Origin: Paracoccaceae bacterium
GTDB taxonomy: Bacteria; Pseudomonadota; Alphaproteobacteria; Rhodobacterales; Rhodobacteraceae
Assembly (NCBI GenBank): GCA_002709405.1
Contig: PAQV01000002.1
Span: 1 to 37,821 of the forward strand
Length of the DNA: 37,821 nt
Direction: 5' to 3'
Part shown: one piece after another, positions 9,301-14,880 of the stretch
How positions within the stretch are numbered: the first letter of the stretch is position 1
Layout of the letters: each line of letters opens with the position of its first letter
The notes under the pieces: model-generated
Told to the model about the DNA's origin: nothing
What the model saw: only the letters and a program-made list of their open reading frames with translations
Database searches by the model: none
Translations under genes and position numbers: made by a program

Positions 9301-9483
9301 GCGGATCGAGGCCGCGCTGCCGGTCGCATCCAATTCGACCAGGCACCAGCCAATCGCCTTCGGCGTTATCGAAATACCTAAACGAAAACCCATCGGATCA
9401 GGGGGGAAATTAGCGATAGAAAACGGATAGTTGTCGAACGCCTTCTGTATCGCCGTCAAGTTTTCCGGTAAGATACTTGCCAT
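6391..9483 (-). CDS. cas9: Type II-C Cas9 with natural RuvC-I and HNH active-site losses
   Basis: RNA-guided DNA-binding protein of 1030 residues from ATG 9483. Order of parts: RuvC-I (34-46), Arg-rich bridge helix (88-105, RREARRSRRRYKHLRQRK), recognition lobe with RALFHLGRRRGF (152-163), RuvC-II E547 in EGIVVEIDREL, HNH D628-H629 in MIDHILP, RuvC-III H763 and D766 in EHAADAA, and a C-terminal PAM-interacting region resembling alphaproteobacterial Cas9 (VMRLYKGDMLRL). RuvC-I reads RLGISITPKAIGW where the family has xLGxDxGxxSxGW, so the metal-binding Asp (D10 of SpCas9) is Ser38. In HNH, 23 residues after the His, the catalytic Asn (N863 of SpCas9) is Trp652. Both nuclease sites should be inactive while RNA and DNA binding parts remain. 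No cas1, cas2 or array accompanies it. Start uncertain: GTG 9528 has GGGAGGGAG just upstream; ATG 9393 would put RuvC-I at the usual extreme N-terminus. Confidence 0.9.
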   Translation of the reverse strand: MASILPENLTAIQKAFDNYPFSIANFPPDPMGFRLGISITPKAIGWCLVELDATGSAASIRDLGTRVFSPNDAAGRDPATGEPLGAQRREARRSRRRYKHLRQRKQHLMSLLIGAGLMPSDEAARKQLELRDPYELRARAVHEALSPHEVGRALFHLGRRRGFRPARADARDSRSGVRYEAAARLETAIENAGAPTVGAFLAGLHRHNQANRQGETRPVRFRPRGEGEGSLWTARRDMTEAELVTIWAEQRRHRPEVFTDELFDRLSSVLLHQRPSGRAPVGRCCIRPEDEQAPRGLPSVELFELLFKLALLELDRGAVGCRRLRVEERDRLRRLIEERRGTVGFPAMRKLLGLSGDYRFTAERQGVRGIDPPRLTQKLAAIAGPRWQSMSLDERDELAALLIGAEDNEDLRDRLRAQYSWLDEDQRAELAKLPLPGGHSAFGRGAIGVLLPLLETGTTEIMDPEAGRCSTSPITPDEAMAQLGWATDAHPERHSRLPPYWDVAALQSSLVNGRVRDPSLHIALGQLRHVVNAIIDAHGRPEGIVVEIDRELKLSRKALLKRKSAVRKAGKDEADHEEWLRSNGLPDSLEHRLRLRLYDELPENRKLCVYSGRTLDRASLFDGTVMIDHILPMAQTLDDSLANKVLCCRSAWEDKRGRLVTDAFNDPSGARLREIVARADALLPVKAWRFRPDALTRLGKSGDPLQRHLADRQHVSRTVRTYLEAICPFPATAASTGRLRRWLRHGWGIAGLPERECWGLREHAADAAIAACLDSRTLDGLAGLFCDGTTATVPEPFSDFAAQLQSKLTSMIVSHRPDRSASGPLHRDTAFGRADDEIDGKRFALVTRKPVSALTGRDMVRVRDPALRERLKAARACGETLAGIRHVRVLDLGEAITVRHGPDGRFEKAFQPHGNHCVSIFERTDKRWEGQTVTLFEAVQSQAIRNRAEHRRPVMRLYKGDMLRLKEEDGALTFWVVRKLDPANNRVGLVAHDRIGPFPSTAYRQVSYNGLKALKARLAGVSILGKVSRR
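9469..9474 (+). promoter_or_regulatory. Possible -10 (TAAGAT) for the tracrRNA-like RNA
   Basis: TAAGAT (4/6) on the strand opposite cas9 would start transcription near 9481, just before the anti-repeat. No recognisable -35 lies 16-18 bp upstream, so this is weak. Confidence 0.3.
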
Positions 9484-9486
9484 GGG

Positions 9487-9587
9487 CGGCCGATTGATGA
9501 TGGAGGGCCACCCGTTAATAAGCGCCACCTCCCTCCCGGCGCGTCACATCAAACGGCACCGGTTCCTCAGAGCCGGTGCCGTTTCTA
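9487..9587 (+). ncRNA. Candidate tracrRNA (anti-repeat plus terminator hairpin)
   Basis: On the strand opposite cas9, the anti-repeat GCCGATT-GAT-GATGGAGGGCCA (9489-9510) is complementary to the repeat-like segment at 6309-6330 with one C/A mismatch and one G-U pair. Weaker pairing continues on both sides (6305-6307 with 9512-9514; 6334-6335 with 9484-9485). Downstream, GCGCC (9522-9526) can pair with GGCGC (9538-9542) as a nexus-like stem, or CGCC (9523-9526) can pair with GGCG of the repeat (6296-6299) as a lower stem. A long terminator hairpin follows at 9551-9584. The order anti-repeat, short stem, terminator is that of a type II tracrRNA, although the middle part is shorter than in known II-C examples. 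If cas9 starts at GTG 9528, this RNA is antisense to its first codons. Confidence 0.6.
9551..9584. terminator. Strong hairpin shared by tracr-like RNA and the 585-aa gene
   Basis: AAACGGCACCGG (9551-9562) pairs perfectly with CCGGTGCCGTTT (9573-9584). Three further pairs (one wobble) reduce the loop to CTCA. On the plus strand the stem ends TTT-C-TAT, closing the tracrRNA-like RNA. On the minus strand it lies 35 bp past the stop of the gene ending at 9619, so cas9 probably needs its own promoter between here and its start. Confidence 0.7.
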
Positions 9588-9618
9588 TAGTATCGTCTTC
9601 GAACTGTGCAGGATTGCG

Positions 9619-11376
9619 TTAAAATCGACATGGTGGCGGCATGGCACCAATCGCATCAGGCAACCCATTGAGCGGATAGAGAAACGCTTCGCTTGGTTCG
9701 CTAAGGTTCGTGATGAGCAAGGTGGAACCTTGCCGGATCATCGAACCGAAACTCTCGCGCCCTTCATCCATGTGTGCCATGCCATATCGATCTACGTGGA
9801 AGACGCCATCCATGGTTCTGGAAGGGTCGCCATCAATTTGCAGGCGCAGATGTGGCTTCGGCCCGGATGGGCCGGATGTGAAATTTCCGACAATGCTTGG
9901 AGCGCCGCGACAGGTCAAATACAGCGTTGGAGCCCCCTCAGCCTCGAAAACCGCTAGGTGATAGGGGTCTTCACCGGGACGGGATATGTCGAGGACCGCC
10001 CATTCTCCCGCGCCGGTCAGATCGCGCCCGCCATCCGGGAGGGCTACCCCTGCCGGTGCGGGGCAAGTGAGCTGAGGCAAACCTTCGGCAAAGCCTGCCA
10101 TCGTGGTTACAACCGTGGTGAACGTGCCGGGCTCTGCATTCACATCGAAGGTCAACGACATGGTGTCGGCGCGCGCCATGGCATCAAGAAGGTCTTCATC
10201 CAGTACCGGCGACTGTGCCGAATGGCCTCGCGCCTCGAACTGGGCCGGAAATCTGACATCCTCTGCGCCGCTGGTCGAGAGCACTATCTCGCCGGTCAGG
10301 GAGCCGTCAAAGGAGGACACCCGGCTTTGCGAGATCAACCGCCGGTCGCAGGTCAGCGCCAGATGCGGAGCCATTCCCTGAACCATTGGCAGAAACAGAG
10401 CATCGACAATCGTCCCATTGCGAAGCTGCGCCTGTCCGACCCGCCACGGATCGTGGCGGGTGGTTTCCCATCCTATAGGGTAAAGCCCGGCGGTTGAGCG
10501 CGGGACGGTACAACTGCTTTCCTCAATGGCCCTCGATGAGCCGCTTAACCCAAAGGCTTCGGTTCCGCTTTGGTCCAGACGCAGCTCGACCGTGTTGCCG
10601 CGCCGCAAAGCGTCGAGGAATTGCTGATTGGTGACGCCAACCGCCAGGAAGTTACGGTTGAACCCCATCAGTTGCGTGCCTTGCTGGAACAGCCGACCAT
10701 TGATGCCCCCATTGCCCAGAACGACGATCTGCGCGCCTTGCCCCGGCACGCCGTCCTCGAACGGACCCAGTATCAGGATCGGCGGTGTGCCGGGTTCGCA
10801 GCGCAGGGCCAGATGCCGCCCCGCCGGGTTGCGAACGGCGTGGACCAGGGTGCTACCGTATGGGGTGCTAAGTGTGGTGCTCGCCCAGGTGCCGGGAGCC
10901 GCATCCAAGGCTATCTGATAACCGGCTGGAACACCAAGGAGCCGACCATCGCCCGAAGCGGTGGTGGCAGGAGGGGTGGGCATGGAAATATCGGGCGTGA
11001 TGTTCCGGTCCAGCGGTTCGGCCAATTCCGGTGCGACGGCAGGCGGCACATCGTCTGTTGTCGCGCTTTCCTGTGCCGGAACCGGAGGGGCGGGGGCCAC
11101 AAGGCCGCCACTCACCACAGCGGCTTGAGTACACTCTACGAAAATCTGGCCGTAACGGTTTGCCACGTCCATCGGCACACCGTCCCAGCTGTTGACCAGA
11201 AGTCGGTCGAGATCGGAACCCGCTATGCCCGCCGCCTGCGCACGCTCGATGGCGCATTCGCAAAGCTGCGGGAACTGCGGATTCCCGGATCGGCAGAGTT
11301 CAAGCTCATCGGCATGGACCATTGTGGACCAGACGGAGGCTCCGAACGCGACCGTGACAAACCATTGCCGTATCAT
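9619..11376 (-). CDS. Exported protein with three C-terminal tandem repeats, function unknown
   Basis: A 585-residue protein with a probable Sec signal peptide (MIRQWFVTVAFGASVWSTMVHA, cleavage before DELELC). A short Cys-containing N-terminal region and a Pro-rich linker (about residues 90-145) follow. Then come three divergent repeats of roughly 120-150 residues, each carrying a strand like LALRC, LALTC or LYLTC and ending in a conserved Cys. The repeats suggest a periplasmic or surface beta-rich binding protein. I do not recognise a named family. ATG 11376 is chosen for its signal peptide and AAAGGA upstream; an in-frame GTG at 11451 is possible. It lies 87 bp downstream of the malectin-like gene, probably in the same operon. 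Confidence 0.75.
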   Translation of the reverse strand: MIRQWFVTVAFGASVWSTMVHADELELCRSGNPQFPQLCECAIERAQAAGIAGSDLDRLLVNSWDGVPMDVANRYGQIFVECTQAAVVSGGLVAPAPPVPAQESATTDDVPPAVAPELAEPLDRNITPDISMPTPPATTASGDGRLLGVPAGYQIALDAAPGTWASTTLSTPYGSTLVHAVRNPAGRHLALRCEPGTPPILILGPFEDGVPGQGAQIVVLGNGGINGRLFQQGTQLMGFNRNFLAVGVTNQQFLDALRRGNTVELRLDQSGTEAFGLSGSSRAIEESSCTVPRSTAGLYPIGWETTRHDPWRVGQAQLRNGTIVDALFLPMVQGMAPHLALTCDRRLISQSRVSSFDGSLTGEIVLSTSGAEDVRFPAQFEARGHSAQSPVLDEDLLDAMARADTMSLTFDVNAEPGTFTTVVTTMAGFAEGLPQLTCPAPAGVALPDGGRDLTGAGEWAVLDISRPGEDPYHLAVFEAEGAPTLYLTCRGAPSIVGNFTSGPSGPKPHLRLQIDGDPSRTMDGVFHVDRYGMAHMDEGRESFGSMIRQGSTLLITNLSEPSEAFLYPLNGLPDAIGAMPPPCRF

Positions 11377-11463
11377 GGCCCGATCCTTTCTGGGACGCGT
11401 AAGCTGATCCGCAACGTTTGTTTCCTCGGTTTCATTCGACTCCAATGTCACCGACAGGTCGAG

Positions 11464-13740
11464 TCAGAGTTTCGGGGCGACAGATTCGCGTTCCTGTTGC
11501 TGTTCCTCGACCTTTTCCGCCTCTCCGAGCAGCGTCTCGATCCGTTCTGCCACGCCGTTGCTGGCGGCAAGCCAGTCCTCTGTGCCGACGACACCATGAT
11601 CGACCAGCGCGAATTGCACCTCCTCTATCGGCTTCGACCCGTTTTGCAGGTTGTGCATGACGAGCAGTTCGGTGCCGCACCCCATTTGCGAGGCGAGGTC
11701 GGGCGTGCGGTCCAGGAAGCCATCCAGAAGCCCGCGCATGGTCGGAACGTCGAAGCGCTGCGTGACCTTGCCGTCGCATTTTTCGATCTTCTCGCCGCTT
11801 GGAGCAAAGGCCCAGATGCGGCCGACATCGAACCCGCGCGAGGCGAAATCGGCACCGACGAAGATCGGATGCGAGGGAGGACCGTATTTTCCCTCAATCG
11901 CCGTGATCAGCGTGTCGTAAAGCGGACGTTCCTCGGGTTTAGGTGCCCAACGGCGGATCAGAACCACAGGCTTTGCCTCAGGGGCTGGGTCCATAGCGAA
12001 AATCATGAACCATTCCTCGGGCTGATCGTGCAATCCGCCCGCATCCTTGCCGCGATACTGATGCAGCCAGCCGCCGTCATCCAGTCGGCGCGTCGTCCAT
12101 GGCTCGGCCGGATCGGCGGGTTCTATGATTTCTGCGATTTTCGCCATGGTCGCACCGACCGTCTCTTCCAATGTGAAGCCAGCAGTTTCGAACGGGAAAC
12201 CGGCAGGACGGGTAACTGCCGCCACCGCGCCGCTGATCTCACGCTGAAACCTGATCCAGTACGGGGTACCATCCAGCTTCATATGGATTCTGACCGAGCC
12301 ATCCCTTTCTGCTTCAAGCGAGAATTCCGACAGGATATGCGCGCCGCTGCCGCAGGTATCGGCAATGTGCTCGGCGTCTGCGAGCTCCGCTGCCGGGCCG
12401 AAGGCGACCTGGCAGCGATAGCCGTCCTTGAGCAGCAGATCGGCGACGATCCCGTCTTCGGCGATCACGATTTCGTTCCGCCTGTAGCCGGTGGTCGTTG
12501 ACACGATCCCGCCTGACCGCACCTCGATATTTGCGCCCCAGATACCGAACCATTTCCGCTGCGCCGCCATCAGCTCTGCCTGTGCCTGGGCTGCGCGTTT
12601 TTCCTCAGCTTGCCGGGCCTGCTCGGCGCAGACCTCGGCGCTCGCCTCGCAATAAACTCTGATCGTGTTGACCAAGGCGTTATCCACTACGGCAGTGAAG
12701 CGGATGTCGAGACGGTCGGCAGCGCCAAAGGCGGCCGGGTCGATACCTGTGAAGCGTCGGCGGATGACTCGCTTCGAGTCGCCATTGGCGGCGTCCACAA
12801 TGTCAAACTGAGACAGGACGGGCTGCCCCTCGATCTCGATGTCAATCACCCGACGGCCTGCATCGGGAAACCAGGATTCGACGAAGTCCATCTCGACCGT
12901 CAGCGGCGACGACGTCACAGGCGCAGAGAAGGTGAATTCGCGCCCCAGATGCAGAGACTTGAAGGGCGTGCCGTCCAGCTCGGGCTGCGGCCCGTTCGGT
13001 CCACCTTTTTCATCCTGCGTCTCTCCGCCGCTAAAATACGAGTCCGCGTCATAGTCGATGCCGCCATGGCTGATCGCCGCGCCGCCCGCGTTGATTGCCA
13101 GAAGCGGCGGGGAGCCCATCGGCTCCAGGTCTTCCGTCAGGACCAGCTCGGGCTCATAGCCATTGGCGAGGAGGTTGGTACAGACCTCGGCCGGTTCCAT
13201 GCAGAAAATGCGGATGGCGTTGATGATGGCATTGTCGCGGGTGGCGACGAATTTGATCTCCAGCATGTCCTCGGCGCCCGACATGCTCGGATCGGCCCCG
13301 GCGATACGGGTGACCAAGGGTTGCAGCAAATCGCCACCGACCTCGGCCAACGGGTCGAGATCCTTTGCGACCACCTGATCCTCGATGACCACGTCAAAGG
13401 TCCGCCCGCCCGGCCGACCGTGCCAGCCCTCGGCAAAGGACATTTCAATCATGTATTTCGCTGGCGGAAGCGGCGCGGCGAAAGTCACCTCACGGCCCCA
13501 GCGGGAGTTGAAATAGACGGTATTCTCAAAATATTCCTGATAGCCGTTCCCGCCGCCGCCTTCCTCGCCGATGTTTCCTGAAAGGAAGTACTGGTCCGCC
13601 GCATAGCTTTTGTCACTCTGCGTCAGAGCCGGACCGGCAGCGTTGATGGAGATGACCGGCTGTTCCTGGGCGGATGCGGCAGTGGTGCCAAGCGCGAACA
13701 GAACCAGGCTCGCCGCAACGGGAAATCGGATTGTGAGCAT
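11464..13740 (-). CDS. Exported protein with two malectin-like domains
   Basis: A 758-residue protein. The signal peptide MLTIRFPVAASLVLFALGTTAASA is followed by two malectin-like, carbohydrate-binding-type domains (about 28-175 and 205-360). Each starts with an INAGG/INAAG motif and a tail of Tyr/Asp-rich strands (YAADQYFLSG; YDADSYFSGG) and ends in NAIINAIRIFC or NALVNTIRVYC. A short Glu/Ala-rich helix (about 365-390) links to a C-terminal region of about 370 residues that I cannot assign (contains ANIEVRSGGIVSTTTGYRRNEI). The likely site of action is the periplasm or cell surface, perhaps binding glycans. ATG 13740 is set by the signal peptide. Its presence with the 585-residue gene beside cas9 is unexplained; it may be cargo. 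Confidence 0.8.
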   Translation of the reverse strand: MLTIRFPVAASLVLFALGTTAASAQEQPVISINAAGPALTQSDKSYAADQYFLSGNIGEEGGGGNGYQEYFENTVYFNSRWGREVTFAAPLPPAKYMIEMSFAEGWHGRPGGRTFDVVIEDQVVAKDLDPLAEVGGDLLQPLVTRIAGADPSMSGAEDMLEIKFVATRDNAIINAIRIFCMEPAEVCTNLLANGYEPELVLTEDLEPMGSPPLLAINAGGAAISHGGIDYDADSYFSGGETQDEKGGPNGPQPELDGTPFKSLHLGREFTFSAPVTSSPLTVEMDFVESWFPDAGRRVIDIEIEGQPVLSQFDIVDAANGDSKRVIRRRFTGIDPAAFGAADRLDIRFTAVVDNALVNTIRVYCEASAEVCAEQARQAEEKRAAQAQAELMAAQRKWFGIWGANIEVRSGGIVSTTTGYRRNEIVIAEDGIVADLLLKDGYRCQVAFGPAAELADAEHIADTCGSGAHILSEFSLEAERDGSVRIHMKLDGTPYWIRFQREISGAVAAVTRPAGFPFETAGFTLEETVGATMAKIAEIIEPADPAEPWTTRRLDDGGWLHQYRGKDAGGLHDQPEEWFMIFAMDPAPEAKPVVLIRRWAPKPEERPLYDTLITAIEGKYGPPSHPIFVGADFASRGFDVGRIWAFAPSGEKIEKCDGKVTQRFDVPTMRGLLDGFLDRTPDLASQMGCGTELLVMHNLQNGSKPIEEVQFALVDHGVVGTEDWLAASNGVAERIETLLGEAEKVEEQQQERESVAPKL

Positions 13741-14103
13741 GAACAGGCCCTGAGCTGAAATCAGAATAGAGTTAGCCTCTGGTCGAATAGGGCCAGAATG
13801 CAACACTCGGATGACGCGAGGCAGGGGACTTGCGGTTGTCGTATCGTTTTTGATCAGAACGGTTCGCAAATGGCCTGTTTTTTGATCGGAGAGAGGTCTG
13901 AACACAAAGGAATATGGCGTTCAGCAGTTTCATGGCGACGTGACAGAGTGGAGCGTGTGCCTCCCAAAAACAGTCGTTTTTGCGAGGCTCTGCCGGTAGC
14001 TGCCAGCAGCTACCAAAGGGACCGCCGACGTCTCCGAAAACCGTTTCTTGAAACTTTTCTTCCGATAAGCTACCATGCCGTTAAGTTTTGGGAGAAATTT
14101 CGA
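13741..14103. other. Intergenic region, possible resolvase target (res-like)
   Basis: No credible gene lies between the divergent malectin-like gene and the recombinase. The stretch holds two copies of TTTTTGATC (13847-13855 and about 13879-13887), the near-perfect palindrome at 13995-14014 and a further AAGCTACC near 14068. Resolvases of this family usually act at sites next to their own gene, so this is the natural place for a res site. Confidence 0.4.
13995..14014. repeat. Palindrome GGTAGCTGC-CA-GCAGCTACC
   Basis: Two 9-bp arms flank a 2-bp centre, about 90 bp upstream of the serine recombinase start. Serine recombinases exchange strands at a 2-bp centre between inverted half-sites, so this could be a crossover or binding subsite. 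That reading is inference. Confidence 0.45.
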
Positions 14104-14670
14104 GTGCTTGTCGGTTACGCCCGCGTCTCTACCCAGGATCAGAAGCCGCAGCTTCAGCTGGACGCGCTGTCGGCGGCCGGGTGCGAGAAGATCTTCGAGG
14201 AGAAGGCTTCCGGCGCGCAACGCGACCGACCGCAGCTGACGGCGACCATCGACTACATGCGCTCAGGCGACACCCTTGTCGTCTGGAAGCTTGACCGGCT
14301 GGCGCGCTCGATGAAGCAGCTGATCGAAACTGTGGAGGGTATGGATGCGCGCGGCATCGGATTCCGCTCGCTGACAGAAGCCATCGACACCACGACGTCG
14401 GGCGGCAAGCTCGTTTTTCACATCTTCGGTGCCCTTGCCGAGTTCGAGCGCTCGATCATTCGTGAGCGCACCACAGCCGGGCTCCGGGCTGCGCGTGATC
14501 GCGGGCGGCTCGGGGGACGGCCTCCTGCCCTCTCGGACGATGATTTGACTGCAGCACGAGCATTGCTGCGCGATCCGGAAATCACGGTCGAACAGGTTGC
14601 GAAAAGAATGGGGGTAGCGCCGTCTACGCTTTACCGGCATTTGCCGGGCGGCAGGGGCAGCATCGAATAA
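14104..14670 (+). CDS. Serine recombinase (resolvase/invertase family)
   Basis: A 188-residue site-specific recombinase of the Tn3 resolvase / DNA invertase type. The catalytic domain starts MLVGYARVSTQDQ with the nucleophilic Ser in the ARVST motif, followed by LVVWKLDRLARSMKQL and the conserved EFERSIIRERTTAGL helix. The C-terminal helix-turn-helix (ITVEQVAKRMGVAPSTLYRHL) binds DNA. I chose GTG 14104 because it matches the normal N-terminus and has GGGAG about 9 nt upstream. The likely role is resolving plasmid multimers or a former transposon. It faces structured repeats on both sides (13995-14014 and 14672-14770). Confidence 0.92.
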   Translation: MLVGYARVSTQDQKPQLQLDALSAAGCEKIFEEKASGAQRDRPQLTATIDYMRSGDTLVVWKLDRLARSMKQLIETVEGMDARGIGFRSLTEAIDTTTSGGKLVFHIFGALAEFERSIIRERTTAGLRAARDRGRLGGRPPALSDDDLTAARALLRDPEITVEQVAKRMGVAPSTLYRHLPGGRGSIE

Positions 14671-14671
14671 A

Positions 14672-14770
14672 ACCGGACCCGACAATAATGAAGCCGCTGA
14701 CAAAAGCACGCTCCATAACCCGTGCGCCGTCAGCGGCCCCACCATTATCGTAATTGCTCGCTAGTCCGGT
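14672..14770. repeat. Large imperfect stem-loop after the recombinase gene
   Basis: Nested inverted repeats lie within 99 bp: ACCGGAC (14672-14678) with GTCCGGT (14764-14770), an AATAATG block (14684-14690) with CATTAT (about 14743-14748), CCGCTGAC (14694-14701) with GTCAGCGG (14729-14736), and an inner GCACG with CGTGC. It could fold as a long bulged hairpin. It may be a terminator, a recombination site or a relic of a mobile-element end. It lacks the core sites expected of an integron attC. Confidence 0.5.
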
Positions 14771-14798
14771 GAGCAGATTGAATATACGGCTCGCTAGT
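14757..14798 (+). repeat. Direct repeat CTCGCTAGT, 33 bp apart
   Basis: CTCGCTAGT occurs at 14757-14765 and 14790-14798, overlapping the edge of the large stem-loop. It may be a recombinase-binding site or an insertion scar. Confidence 0.4.
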
Positions 14799-14828
14799 GG
14801 AACGGTCAAATACAATACCTGAATAAAA

Positions 14829-14856
14829 AAGTGGGCGGAAAAATTTCCGCCCACTT
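14829..14856 (-). terminator. Intrinsic terminator of the RTX gene
   Basis: AAGTGGGCGGAAA (14829-14841) pairs with TTTCCGCCCACTT (14844-14856). Read on the minus strand, the stem is followed by a run of T, as in a classical rho-independent terminator, 24 bp past the RTX stop. Confidence 0.85.
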
Positions 14857-14880
14857 CTAAATTCAGAAATTTCAAAATTA

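Noticed and set aside
6348-9514. Inverted repeats around cas9 as transposon ends
   Set aside because: The complementary segments are inverted, but the hairpins do not follow them in mirror order and no target duplication is visible. RNA pairing explains the pattern better.
10570-12501. A 643-codon plus-strand frame across the two exported-protein genes
   Set aside because: It overlaps two minus-strand genes with good signal peptides and recognisable domains, and it has no known motifs itself.
14672-14770. Integron attC site
   Set aside because: A long bulged inverted repeat is present, but the GTTRRRY/RYYYAAC core sites and an integrase are not.
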